Origin: Tipula vernalis
Taxonomy: Eukaryota > Arthropoda > Insecta > Diptera > Tipulidae
Direction of reading: 5' to 3'
Length of the DNA stretch: 64,000 nt
Assembly (NCBI GenBank): GCA_958295665.1
Contig: OY282560.1
Location: 312,213,236 to 312,277,235 of the forward strand
The notes under the pieces are model-generated. The model worked only from the letters and a program-made list of their open reading frames with translations. It did not search any database and had not been told where the DNA came from. The position numbers and the translations under genes were made by a program. Positions 1-11,449 of this stretch are shown here, piece after piece (the stretch's first letter is position 1; each line of letters begins with the position of its first letter).

Positions 1-505
1 AATTGTATTCTCAATTTTGCATTTTTTTTTTTTTTTTCATAATTAGCTACATACGTCTTGGGTATATAGTTTGCGCTTTTCTTTTGAATGTGCGATGAAA
101 ATTAAGATTTAGTCTGTCTCTTTGATCATTTTGTTTTATTGTTTTTTTTTTTTTTTTTTTTGCTGAAGTTTCTGTTAATTTTATGGTTTGGTAATTTTAT
201 AATATACCGTCGCTAAAATTAGGTTAAATTCGCGCCCATATTGTATAAAAAAAACATAATAATGTTTAGATGTATATATGTAGATATAGAGATGAAAGAA
301 TTCATTTTTATTGAAAGTGAAATAATAATACAATGGACCAAGTCAAAAACTATACAACTAATATTATTGTATAATCACTGTTATTATAGAGATGTCTTCA
401 AATTATTCTGACCTAAATATGGACGAGTAGAAAAAGAGATTGAGATGAATTTATGTGCCAACCGCAAATGTGTATAATGTATGCGCACCAGATTCATCAA
501 TGATT

Positions 506-536
<31 letters not shown>

Positions 537-988
537 CTTGTTTGTGGTCCAAAACAGTTACAAACCGTCATTTGTATGCAAATTAGATATGTAAGTACTG
601 CGAAAATTTCATTTAACATTTAGACAACGCAATACGTATACAGTGACATAAGTAAAGTAAAATTCTACAAGAAATTGTTTTATTTTCTTAAAAACTAAAT
701 TGAAAAATAATTTTTTTTTTCCGTTAGTAAAGAAAATACATTTTTAACTGTGCTAACAAGAAATACAAAACTATTTATAGAAACCAGAATTTTATCAATA
801 TGTTATGTTGATTGTTACCATTTTGAAATTCTCTCTATACGCGCGCATAGGAAGTGTGCACATAAAAACATAATCTAGATTCTAACTAAACAACTAACAA
901 GAGCAGGAACTTGTTTTCGTTTGGTTTTATTATCGTGAGCGTATATAAATTTAAAACAATGTCTTCATTAAATGTATGTGTCTCTTAC
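1..988. other. Non-coding stretch, probably intron
   Basis: I see no gene here. The stretch is AT-rich with long homopolymer runs (T-runs near 25-37 and 143-161, an A-run near 515-536). It lies immediately 3' of the minus-strand ankyrin exon and starts, on that strand, with a good splice donor (gtaaga from 988), so it is best read as the beginning of the next intron of that gene. Confidence 0.5.
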
Positions 989-1177
989 CTTATTTCTGGT
1001 GATGATTCAACCAGCAGCTTAACACAATCCAAACAACCACGTGCAGCTGCATAGTGTAATGCTAGGGCACCGCCTGGTGGTCGCTCTAGTGACGGCATAC
1101 TTGTTGTATGCGAACCAGGTAAGTCCAGGTGGTTATGTAACCTGGACTCTGTACCGCCAGGGCAACCCACTGTGGTT
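989..1177 (-). CDS. f: Internal exon, ankyrin repeat of an espin/forked-type protein
   Basis: Seen: a 189-base open stretch on the minus strand bounded by a good acceptor (pyrimidine-rich tract ending ttttccag, with TACTAAT about 30 bases upstream as a likely branch point) and a good donor (aag|gtaaga). It enters after one base of a codon and leaves after two, so the exon length is a multiple of three. The translation ends with a canonical ankyrin helix pair, [20 protein letters not shown], after a Ser/Pro/Gly-rich linker. Known: this repeat closely resembles those of fly Forked and vertebrate Espin, cytoplasmic actin-bundling proteins of bristles and stereocilia that carry N-terminal ankyrin repeats. 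Inferred: an internal exon of the forked orthologue, with its neighbours outside or far away. No other ankyrin exon is visible in the window. The exon call is firmer than the gene name. Confidence 0.78.
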
Positions 1178-1945
1178 CTGGAAAATATACAAAAAAAACA
1201 TAAGAATATTAGTAATCAATTTGAATTGAATATATAAAATCTGTTTTAATTTCGCCTGATCGGTATGCAATATACTATACATGAGCACATAATTTGTGTA
1301 TGAATAACAAAACTATCCAGGCGAAATAATTTATTGTTGAAAAGCTTTCACTTTTATTTTATGATTTTTCATTGTTACGTTAGCGAATTTTATTTGTTTG
1401 GCCTTAAGTGTTGTATCAGATTATTATTTGTAATATTATTAGCCAAGAAATTCGATTTAAATATTTGAGATGGTACGTTTTGTTTTCGTATAATGGTGCG
1501 ATAAAAAGTGATGCTTACCAAACTTTTTGCCTTAATAATTAAAAGTTAATCGAAGCTTTTTCGATTATTCGACTTAATTTCGAGTTTAATAAAATTATAT
1601 TTTTGACTCGCTTAGAGTTCTTGAATTTATTGGGTGTAGTTAAGTTAGATGGATTGTGGATTAGTTTCCACATCTGACAAACCTAACTATAACTAATCCT
1701 AACTCTTTAATATACAAATAATAGCTTACAGAGTCTTTTTACAGCGGTAAAAATGTGGACGTCATTCCCAAAATTTACGATCGCCTTCACATACACATAT
1801 TACATCTTTTAGTCTGGTTTATTTTAAGAGAATAAAAGATTCAGCCGATTCAACCTATACTTATTCCAATGCGGTAGATTATTGTAACCATGTACAAAAC
1901 TACCAAATCATTTTAATCCCAAAAATGTCAATGCTAAAAATTTAA
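1178..1945. other. Non-coding, intronic
   Basis: Nothing coding is visible. The first ~40 bases hold the branch point and pyrimidine tract of the minus-strand acceptor that ends at 1178. The rest is unremarkable AT-rich DNA. Confidence 0.5.
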
Positions 1946-2135
1946 GGCTAAGAACAATTACTAACTGGATCATGGTTTTCGGACAGCTTTCTTCCTTTTT
2001 TGATATTCTTGATAACTCAATATTTTATGCTTTGTAAAGCGCATAAAACTTGAACGTATTATGATGTCAAGAATATCAAATATTCAAGAAAGATGTCTGC
2101 AAGCCATGGTTCGATTAACAAATTTGTTCTTAGCC
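1946..2135. repeat. Foldback (palindromic) MITE-like element
   Basis: Two arms of about 85-90 bases form an imperfect inverted repeat. The left arm begins ggctaagaacaa and runs to tttatgc; the right arm begins gcataaaa and ends ttgttcttagcc. Internal landmarks also mirror each other: catggttttcggacagctttctt on the left pairs with aagaaagatgtctgcaagccatg on the right, and gatattcttga with tcaagaatatc. There is no coding capacity and no clear target duplication. It is probably a non-autonomous foldback element. Confidence 0.65.
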
Positions 2136-2504
2136 ATAATTTTGTTGATTTTAGGATATGTAAAAAATGTTCGACCAAAATGCTTAAACTTCGCTTATAA
2201 ATCACCATTGTGAAGTTGGCCCAAAATTCTATCCCAAAAAATGATGATAGTTAACGTTGGCAACACCACTTCAAATCTTATGATACAAAGTAAACTATTA
2301 TCAGAGAAAAATAATAGACCATGTAATGTCACGATAGATTTCTATAATAAATTTCAACTATTTGTTGAGTTGAAAAACGATGAATATGAAAACTGCGAAT
2401 AGGCAAAAATTTTTTACAGAAAGGTCCATATTATGGCACCATAAAATCCATCTCAAGTTATTTTATTTCACCGCTTCCTATTTAAATTTATATTTAAAAA
2501 AAGC

Positions 2505-3450
2505 AAATAATGATAAAACAATTTATAATGTCAGCCCAAAAAAATGTCTATCATGATAGCAAAATTTATCACGATAGACTCTCAGCCCAAAAATAAAACT
2601 TAAAATAACTAAGGAGAACTTTGTAAATTTTTGCAATTCAACTGAATATTTTCTCAAGTACTGTATTGTTGGCACCAATCTCTCGATGATTTTTTATTAG
2701 GCCTATCAATTGTGAGTACTCTAGAATATTTTTAGAATTATGTGATGGGGATAGATAGCATGGTCATATATGGCCGGAAATCCTTGTGAGCTAGATTTAA
2801 TTTGATTTTTGCAATTCAACTGAGTATTATCTCAAGTACTGTATTGTTGGCACTAATATCCCGATGATTTTTTATTAGGCCTATCAATTGTGAGTACTCT
2901 AGAACATTTTCAGAATTTTCTGATGGAGATAGTAAGGTCAAATATGGCCGCAAAATCGTGTGAGTCGTATTTAATTGGATTTTTGTATTGTTGGTACCAA
3001 TCTCCCGATCCGTTTTTATTAGGCCTGTCAATTGTTATGTAATTAAATATGACTCACAAGGTTTTGCGGCCATATTTGACCATGCTATCCCCATCACAAA
3101 ATTCCGAAAAAGTTCCAGAGTAGATTGGTGCCAACAATACAGTACTTGGGGAATACTAAGTTGTTTGCGAAGACTAGCTGAATATGACCAATGCTGCTTT
3201 GCGGCCGTATTGACCATGATGATTCATTGCAAGGCTTTACTATGAAAACCATAGCACTTTTGCGATGTTTTCAATTTTTTCTTTTTTTTAATTCCTGTTG
3301 GTTTGATTTTTGGCTGAGAGTCTGTCTTGATAAATTTTGCTATTGTGATACTAATTTACTTTTATGGACTGACACCAAAGTATGAAAAATTATTTTTTTT
3401 GGGCTGACATATTAAATTGTATCATGATATACGTTTTTTTGGGCTGATAC
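2505..3450. mobile_element. Foldback element with internal 178-bp repeats
   Basis: Outer inverted repeats share the motif cagcccaaaa and a segment containing atagcaaaatttatca (left about 2529-2600, right about 3290-3355, reverse orientation). The motif recurs as tttttttgggctga at 3390-3450. Between the arms lie two direct copies of a 178-bp unit (2633-2810 and 2811-2988), each containing gtactgtattgttggca and attaggcctatcaattgt. A shortened third copy follows at about 2979-3035, then an inverted copy at about 3040-3155. Low-identity tandem and inverted organisation without coding sequence fits a non-autonomous element. It abuts decayed Helitron coding sequence, so it could be the terminal part of that element, but this is not shown. 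Confidence 0.6.
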
Positions 3451-3594
3451 TTAAATATGAATAACATTTTTATTTGAGTGTTACCGTTGCGTGTTTTTGG
3501 GATGAATTTTGGGACAACTTCACATACATTATAAATCGAGCTCATCACAATAAGCAAAAACAACATTTTAGTAATAAAATATTCCATTCAGACT

Positions 3595-4560
3595 CCAAAT
3601 TTATGCCAGCTGCATTCAGCGATTGTCCTTGCGCCTTATTGATGGTGATAACAAAGGCAAGTCAAACAGTTTTCCTGGGTTTAAACTCAATTAGAGCGTC
3701 GGACTGTATTAGTGATCGCCTTTTGCACAACCAGTTATAATGGTAGCCTCTAACACCTGTGGTTTCAGACCTTTAAACACTAAATCTAAATTCCACAACA
3801 ACAATATTGGTGCCTCAATTTTGAGAAAAGAATATAAGGAGGCATTCCATTTAGCTCCAATGTGTTAAGAAACTCTGTAGGGTAGAATACCGCCTGATCA
3901 GTGCAATGACAGTTATTCCATCCAGCAAACTTTGAATTGATTTTCGATGTTTGACCAAAGTTTTTCGTTAATTTGCTAACTGCAAGAGCAATCTGATTTG
4001 ATTTTTGAATCTCAGCCAAAAGTTGTTCCTGTTCCCCCGGGAGCGCCGTTATCCTTTACCAATTTCCCACATATTCAACATAGCGTTGTATGCAAAGTTC
4101 CTGATCAGTCACCAGGAGTGGTTTGTTGATCTCGACAAATCGATTCAATTAATTGATATCGTAATTCGATTCGTGTAATATTTCAGAGACGATAGTGTTA
4201 TCTTCTGTAACACGTTCTCCATTTTTTAAGTGAATATATTTACTAAGTGGATGATGGTTGGATAGTCCACTCCAAAAATAGCTGGATCACTTCCCTTGGT
4301 GACATATTTGCATATATAGTTTATGGAATTTACTAAATTGCAATATTCAACGTTTATATGGGCTCCAAATATTTTAGATAGAAGTGGACAGTAGGGGACA
4401 ATCCACTTGTTATCAATTTCAATTTCTTGACGTCTCTGATTAATTGTCATTGTCATTTTTGCTATGTTACCACCATCTTCAGGCTTACGTCTTCGATATA
4501 ATTGTTATCCGTCATCACCAGTTTGTGTTTCGCGTGTTATTTTTTGTTTTGATCGTACAG
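3595..4560 (-). pseudogene. Decayed Helitron Rep/helicase ORF
   Basis: The minus strand, read from 4560 to 3595, gives a broken Helitron-type polyprotein. First comes an LYRRRKPEDGG segment (about 4470-4500). Next is IEIDNKWIVPYCPLL with INVEYCNLVNSINYICKYV (4226-4440), the region following the Rep domain. After a deleted and scrambled part, FLNTLELNGMPPYIL (about 3830-3890) and ITINKAQGQSLNAAGINLE (about 3595-3655) represent the C-terminal motifs of the PIF1-like helicase. Stops and frameshifts separate the blocks, and most of the Rep and central helicase is missing. Known: Helitrons transpose by rolling-circle replication using a Rep/helicase protein. This copy cannot encode one. Confidence 0.8.
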
Positions 4561-5109
4561 AACAGTGAGATTATATGATAACCGTTTTACAATAGCGCGT
4601 TGTTGTTGTATAAAATGCTTGTATTAGTGTGAGTCATTTGTATTTTGATTTTTAAATCCGTTGATATTTAACTTCGAAACTATGAACTTAAATACATTTT
4701 AAGATTTCTGATTTCCCTTTCACAGATTTACATAGAAGCCTGAAGTCTGCATAGAAATTTGGAATTGCGAATCATTTTGGCCAAAATTTTTAAATAACCG
4801 CATTTCAAAGATGTTCATGAATTTTTGTGAATTTGTTCTACGTTAGCGATATTCGCATTTTATATGTGATTTTATTGTTACACTTAGACACTACATTTTA
4901 TTGTTACACTTAGTTAACTGGACAACGCGGTAATTATTTATGTAGCCAGAGTCACAGAGTATATTACTTGGCAATGGATGTGAGGACCACCGCAACAGTT
5001 ATTTCATCTTGCACCATGCGGCCCGCAGGCCTGACAGATTATGAATTAATTGGTCGATTGATTTAACAGGTATACATAACATAATTAACCATTTATCTTG
5101 ATTCACAAT
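4561..5109. other. Unassigned non-coding stretch
   Basis: No supported gene. It may contain the 5' end of the neighbouring Helitron, but I cannot identify a terminus. Confidence 0.4.
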
Positions 5110-5800
5110 AGAGGTAAAACCTTGGAAATTTTTCAAGAACATGCGGAAAGACAGATATAGTCGGAATAAATAGTTCGACTAAATTGGGAAATTTTAAAGG
5201 AAGAATTAATTTCGAAGGTTTATGCCATCAAGTTCAATGGAATTAGATCTAATTTTACTTAAATCCGTTTCTAAATCGAAAAAGTCAATATTACAAAATG
5301 AGAACCCTTTATCATATATCAATTTTTCATTATTATATAAAACATTTGATGAACATGTACTTGAAATAAAATCATTAAATCCATTTGGATTAGGTGTCAA
5401 TTCTGTTTGCTAATTATTGCTACATATTCCTAAATTTTTACAAATTTTCGAGAATCCTAAACCCTAAACCTAAGATTACGAATATTCTCAAAAATTATTC
5501 ACAGCTCGACTGTACGTTTCCGTTTCCAATTTTGCAACACCAGATCACGCTCAATAATGGCTCCCTTGGTGGTATCATTAAACCAAGGCGGATCAGAATT
5601 GCAATTTATAGTGCGATGAATCAGTACAAATGTTTTATCAAAAGTGAAAACTCGATCCCAATACAAGCTATCAACATAGGAATTAAAAAAATCACGTTCA
5701 ATAAGATTAAATGAAAGAAGAGAAACTTCAACAGTATCAACTGAAAAAGCTAACTTGTCATGATCGTATAATAAACTTTCTGATTCACTAGCCAGAGAGA
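5110..5800 (-). pseudogene. LINE fragment, inverted 5' part (endonuclease end to RT start)
   Basis: Read on the minus strand from 5800 down, the reading frame shows the end of an AP-type endonuclease (LYDHDKLAFSVD, equivalent to the SDH motif, about 5745-5780). The post-endonuclease linker PPWFNDTTKGAIIERD (about 5520-5570) follows, then the start of a reverse transcriptase (LSKIRSNSIELDGINLR, about 5210-5270), with further weak RT similarity to about 5110. The order and motifs are those of CR1/jockey-like non-LTR elements. Stops interrupt it. The complementary 3' part of an RT of the same type lies next to it in the opposite orientation. Confidence 0.7.
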
Positions 5801-5919
5801 ATTTGCTAGATGTTGATAACTTGGCGTCTGTTGAAGAAGATTATTTCAGATTATAATCGGATAATTAAAGTAACTGATGATCCTCCCAAAGAAGCTTTTC
5901 TCTTGAATACTTCAACTTG

Positions 5920-6340
5920 GACTTTTCATTGTTAATCACTAATTTTATTTGACAAACTACATACCAATGGTATTAGTTCAGTTATTATCAGTTGGTGTTC
6001 CGCAGGGATTAGTTCTTGGTTCTTAATTTACATTAATTCTATTTTTAATAATGAACTGCTGTGAGTTATCATGTAGCTTTTTCTGACGACTTATGTTTTT
6101 TGTTCAAATAACTGGTCCGATGTTACTGAGTACGTTCAAAGTGATCTATTTCTTCTTAGAAGAAGGTTTAATTAACAGCATATGATAATGAGTTCAAAAT
6201 CACGCTAAATAATATTTCATTTAACAGGTGCTTATGATCTTGCGAACAGCCTTGTTTGTCATTGCTTAAATTGCTCACGTTCCATGTGCAATTATAAATG
6301 TTTTCCAGTTTTACGAGTATCCAGTTTCAAATACCTGTGT
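5920..6340 (+). pseudogene. LINE fragment, 3' part (RT palm and thumb)
   Basis: On the plus strand LLSVGVPQGLVLGS (about 5980-6025) is the RT motif B region of a non-LTR retrotransposon. It is followed after a frameshift by YINSIFNNELL and AFSDD-like residues, and later by VLRVSSFKYL (about 6305-6335), the conserved FKYLG segment of the thumb. Stops and shifts mean no product. It begins about where the minus-strand 5' part leaves off in the domain order, without overlap, suggesting one insertion with an internal inversion. Confidence 0.65.
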
Positions 6341-6839
6341 ACTGAATTAAAAACAATTTATGCCAAAATTAACAAAGTAGAAGTGCATTTATCAGTGCTC
6401 GACCACCGTTTTGACAATCTCGAAAGAGCAAAATTCTCAAATGATGTGGTGATTAGTTGTGTTCCAGTGATCAAAGGCATATATTAACGAAATATGTTTA
6501 TTGATATTTTTAAAGCTTTGACAATTCCGGAGTTGAATACAGTGCAACATTTTTTTGGGCCCCTAAAAATTCTTCTTGTTACCTATGAACAAGTAAAGCT
6601 TCTAGTGAAAAACTGATTTCTTAATTGTATCTGATTTTGAGAGTAGATGACACGAACCATCTTGCAACTTAATGATCTGACGATTTCTAAGTATATCGAT
6701 AAAGCATCACCAATTTCGAATATAATTTGAAAAATATGAAGAATTTCGAATTTTGAAAGTATCTTGAATATTCTTGAAACTTCTCAAATATCGAATTATC
6801 TCTAAGTTATGTTAAAAAATTGTATAAGCATAAAAGTTA
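6341..6839. other. AT-rich flank, no gene
   Basis: A 67-codon frame ending at 6487 continues from the LINE fragment and may be its decayed extension. Beyond that I see only AT-rich sequence leading into the repeat array. Confidence 0.4.
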
Positions 6840-8330
6840 AGATGGATAATTAATTTAAACAAGTTTGGTTTTAACTTTAAACGTTGAGCCTTTCTCATAC
6901 ATTTAGGTTTTTGTTAAAATGTTTTACGTATTTGCAAAAAAAAATCATTAACTTTTAATTTTATAAGCTTTCAATTTTAAAAGCTTTTTTAACCAAAGCA
7001 TTTGACTCAGAAATATGATTTTACAAAAGCTGATGGAATTTTGGGTAAAATTCAGAATTTTTGTTCTCAAGGTTCAAAAGCTTTTAGTTTTAAGAGATTT
7101 TCAAACCAAAACTTTTAACTCTACAATTTGATATTATAACGGAAAGTGATATTTAGGATAAATTTAGAATATTTGTGTGCAATGAGTTTTAAGCTTGATA
7201 ATTAAATTAAACCTTTTGGATGTGAACTTAATATTTGTGAGCCTTTTCATAATTGCAGATTTTTGTTAAAATGTTTTATGAGCAAAACTTATGTTATGCA
7301 AAAAATGTCAAGAACTATTAGTTTCAGGAGCTTTCAAATAGAAAAGCTTTCTAAACCAAACCATTTTACTCAGAAATTCGATTTTACAGAGAGTAACGGA
7401 ATTTAGGGACAATTTAGTATATTTGTTCTCAATGTAAATTATGAAGAGCTTTTAGTCAAACCAAACCCTTTTACTAGGAAACTTGGTATTATAATATAAG
7501 CGTTCGTTTATCGAAGCTTTGGGAATCAAATCATTTCAATCCGAAATTTTGCATTAAAAAGGACGACGAAATTTTGCGATAAATATAGAATATTTGTTAA
7601 CAATGAGCTTAACACTTGATAATTAATTTATACTATGTATTTGGGTTTAAACTTAACACTGAGCGTGTTAATAATTTCTGGTATGTCCATTTGCAAAAAC
7701 TTTCAAGAGCTATTGATTTTAATTCCAATGAGCTTTAAGCTTGACAATTAATTCATACTTATTGGGTTTGAACTTAACATTTTTGAGCCTTTTCATAATT
7801 TGAGGTTTTTTTTTAATGTTTTATGAACATAAATTATGTATTTGCAAAAAATGTCGAACCTTTACTTTTTGGAGCTTTCACGTATCGAAGCTTTTTAACC
7901 CAAATAATTTACTTTTTATTCTGTAATTTTATATTTTAAAGGAATGTGGGATTTTGGAATAAATTTAGAATATTTGTTTTTAATAAGCTTTAAGCTTGAC
8001 AATTAACTCCTACCTTACCGAACTTAACATTTTTTAACTTTTTAATAATTTCAGGTTTTTAGTGAAATGTGTGATGAGCATAAATTATGTATTTGAAAAA
8101 ATTGTCAAGAGCTTTAGTTTTCAGAGCTTTCACTTATCGAAGCTTTTTAAACAAACCATTTTACTTCGGAATTTAATATTGCAAGGGATGATGGAATTTT
8201 GGGTAGGATTTAGAATATTTGTGCTCAATGTAAACTATTAAGAGCTTTTAGTTTTAAGAGCTTTTCAAATCAAACCATTTGACTTTCAAATTTGATATTA
8301 AAAAGGACTAAGTTTAAGGGATTTAGGATT
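6840..8330. repeat. Diverged tandem repeat array
   Basis: Recurring blocks include aatttagaatatttgt (near 7045, 7154, 7401, 7577, 7954 and 8202), aagcttgataattaa-type (6844, 7197, 7618, 7743, 7997), ttttcataattncagg (7240, 7790, 8040) and cgaagcttttt (7512, 7880, 8140). Spacings are irregular (about 125 to 420 bases), so the array is a mosaic of long and short units, heavily diverged. It has no coding capacity. It could be an old satellite or the internal repeat region of a transposon. Confidence 0.6.
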
Positions 8331-8402
8331 AAGTTGTTTTTAGTTAAATTATTTTAGGTAAATTGCTTTAGTCAAATTGGTTTAGATAAATTGTTTTAGT
8401 GT
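8331..8402. repeat. Short degenerate tandem repeat (tttagntaaattg)
   Basis: About five imperfect copies of a 14-16 base unit of the form ttttagttaaattg follow the larger array. It is a simple repeat with no further function visible. Confidence 0.6.
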
Positions 8403-9048
8403 ATAAAAGTGTTGCTTATGCATATAGCGAATGCTACTAAATAATTCAAAGTTATTTTGAAATTAAAAATCGCATTTAAAATATTTTTCAACAGTTGCAA
8501 ATGTTTTGTTCGCAACTGTATATCAGTATTTTTGATATTTTGGAGGATATTAAAGCTTATTTGAAATTGGTTTGGTGTTCATTATTTTTTCGAGATTATT
8601 TAAAATTTTCGATGGTTCACATGATCTTTCAGAGATGAGGTTATAAGATTTTGTTAGCAGATCAGTCGCTATAACCTGATAAGCTGAATGTGAAAAATGA
8701 TTAAATTTTCGGTAATCCTCGTCAGATCGAAACTTAATTTGCAGAACTTTTAACAATTCCCCTCTTCGTAAAATAACACAAAAGGGTGGAACGAAAATTT
8801 TTGTTAGCTCTAAATGAATCGTAATAGTGCGGAAAAGTTGCTTATTGTGATTCTAAGAAAATGTTAAAAACGCAATTTGCAATTAACTTAATTTTTTAAC
8901 CGCCGCCATTGGCATCTTTATGTCCGTTATATTTATCAACAAGTACAAGTAGTAACGCATGCGCATTACGCAACACAGTTCATTATTTATAGTTGATTGA
9001 AATTCTTTTAGTTTGTGTTTGCTCGTTATAATCAGTAGGATATGTTAA
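8403..9048. other. Unassigned stretch with one orphan minus-strand ORF
   Basis: A 68-codon minus-strand frame at 8550-8756 (contains FRSDEDYRKFNHFSHSAYQV) has protein-like composition, but I recognise no family and see no start context or splice signals that would make it a gene. Otherwise nothing is visible. Confidence 0.35.
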
Positions 9049-10215
9049 ATGAGGCAAAGAGTTAAGCGTGTTATATTTGGAACACCTCTAGAATTGAGTA
9101 GTTCAAGTAAAGAACCTAGTTTAAGTGAAATTGGTGAAGTTGCTGCCTATAAAATTGAAGATATTTGGCTCAAGGCTTCTATTGCTATTGTGTCACATAA
9201 CAGAATTTTACAAATGATTCGTAGTTATCATTGTAAGTATAGAAATATGCTTAAATCATTTGAAACAAAAGGTGGTAGTGAATGCTATCAATCAAAATTA
9301 AAAACATTTAAAGAAAGTGCAAAAAAGCTGTTTGATATTTCAGCATGCAAGTGCAAAGATTTTAATATGTGTTCTTGCTCAAAAGAAAGAAAAAGTCCAA
9401 TTGAAGAGCGTTATAAGTTCTATGGATATAAAAAAATCAAAACAAATCAATAATAGAATGAAGAGGAAATTCGAAGAACAACTGAGGTTATCTAGAGTTC
9501 CTGAAGAAATTTGTGGAGAAATAGAAATTTCAGATTCATATAAGTCATATTTCTCCTCAGTCTGGTTCAGCTGCTGCAATTAGTGAAAACATTTTTGAAT
9601 TTTTTGATGAACATTCAATCGATTCTTCTTACTTAAGGGCAATTGGTTTTGATGGAACAGTCATAAATACAGGCCAAAACGGAGGAGTCATTAGAAGACT
9701 AGAAATGAAATGGAATCATCCACTACAGTGGTTTGTATGTCAGTTCTACGCCAACGAACTACCGTTTCGACACATCTCAATACAAACCGATAAATGGTAA
9801 TTTACGTTTAGTGAATGCGAATGACTTGAGCACAGATCAAAAATATTTATTGCAAATTTGTCAGGCGATTGAATCTGGTCAGGCAAGGTAGCTTACCACG
9901 GCTAATCGGATTCTTCGACTATATATTGGAAGTGAAGCACCGTCAAACGAATTAATAATATTAGTAACATACATCTTAAAAGTTTACGCGCCGATGTGGT
10001 TCTCAATTAAAATACAATCGTCTTGTAAAGATGGAGCTAAGCATTTATGGAAAAGTTTTCAATACAGTTGATATCTCAGCGTTGATTTACGAAAAATTAT
10101 TGATGCTGTACTTCAACGAAACGGATACTGTGCCCATTCGATAATAATATCGGATAATCGAGAGCATATCCGAATAAACCGAGCAAAAAACCAAAAATTT
10201 GTCTATCTCTTACTT
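9049..10215 (+). pseudogene. Decayed ORF of a dispersed arthropod transposase-like family
   Basis: A plus-strand frame from 9049 runs 134 codons (a Cys cluster CKCKDFNMCSC near the end) and then shifts frame at about 9440. It continues as GFDGTVINTGQNGGVIRRLE (about 9645-9705), PLQWFVCQFYANELPFRH (about 9720-9775), LSTDQKYLLQICQAI (about 9825-9870), LTTANRILRLYIGSEAPSNE (about 9890-9950), VYAPMWFSIK and SCKDGAKHLW (about 9980-10050), then IIDAVLQRNGYCAH and DNREHIR (about 10095-10175). I know this block order from many unannotated, repetitive arthropod proteins, probably mobile, with no established function. Several stops and shifts make this copy dead. The family assignment is from memory. 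Confidence 0.6.
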
Positions 10216-10257
10216 TCCGAATAATAATTCATGTCGAATCATTTTTTAATTAATAAA

Positions 10258-10345
10258 CGAAATCAGATGTTTCAAGCCGATTAAATTTTTGGCAATTCAT
10301 TCTGGAACGCAAAACCGGAAACTAAAACCAATTTAAACTATTTTT
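10258..10345 (+). repeat. Dispersed repeat fragment, copy A
   Basis: A segment around tttttggcaattcattctggaac reappears in inverted orientation at about 18975-19060. Both copies hold the run gaaacatctaat/atcagatgtttcaagccga and a diverged flank (ccaatttaaactattt). It is part of an unidentified interspersed repeat. Confidence 0.55.
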
Positions 10346-11449
10346 ACTTAGGTTCCATTTTTACTTAGCATAAACTGCAGTGAAAATGTATCTTTACCAA
10401 AAACCATGGGAAATTGGCCATGGAAAAGTCCTACCACTTTTCAATTAACACTTTGTATTTTTTCTTTGAAATTTTAATTAATTAAGTATTTTATATAAAA
10501 ACCGTTAATATTTTGGTAAATTAATTGTTTAAATGTGTGCATATTAGGTGAAAGCACTTATCAAAATTTTGCAAAGTGATAAATGCAAAGTGAAAAGTTT
10601 TGGTCGAGCTGAATGCGCATTGGGGTGCACACACTGATTTAGTGAATTATTTTAAAATATGCAAAAATGTTGTTTGCTCCAATTGACGACTGGAACTTCG
10701 AAGTCACGTAGCGAGCATTTTTGGAACTTTTTCAATAAATCAAAATCAATCATCATTAATGTGGAAATATTTATATAGTTTGGCGAAATTTGGGATGTAT
10801 AAAATTTAATTAGATCAAGTATTAATTAAAATCAATTTAATGATATGGCATGCTTTTGTCAGATCAGTGGTGGTTGGCGTATAATCGTCAATAGTACGTT
10901 GTTACATGGTACGAACATAATTTCATACTTAACGCTCTAATGATATGTACAGACTAGAGATTAGTAATCTCGATTAACTAGCGAAACAATTTTTTAGTCG
11001 AAACGTTAATAATTTTAATTAATACTTAGTTAATCATTTGGTTAACATTAGCAGACCTCTTTAACATTTAATGTGTTCTATGAATTTTTTATGCAAAGTG
11101 CCCTAATAAAGAATTGGATTTTTTCTCTAATTATCCCTAGATGTCATCCTAAATTTGGACAAATTAATTGATATGTGCCGCCGATGCCGTGGGAATATTT
11201 CACCGATATTTTAACGCAATACTTTTTTATTTACTAATCACATAGTGAAACTCTTATTGGCCCACCATTGCAAGTATGTAGGGCTACTATTTTAGATCAA
11301 AATCAGTTGAAGGAAGGCATTAAGAATTACTGTTTACATGAGAGTTGCTAGAAATAGAGTAAGGCACGGGCGAACAAGGCTGAACGGCTGACAGTCATGA
11401 AGATCGCTTAGAAAATAAAAAAAGAAAATATAAAGAGCTGAAACCTCAC
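10346..11449. other. Non-coding, no gene seen
   Basis: Plain AT-rich DNA. Around 10420-10630 there are short internal similarities (gtgaaaa/gcaaagtga) but no coherent element. Confidence 0.4.

Noticed and set aside
1106..1121. Plus-strand ccag|gtaagt resembling a recursive splice site
   Set aside because: It lies antisense within the ankyrin exon, has no pyrimidine tract, and the coding explanation is stronger.
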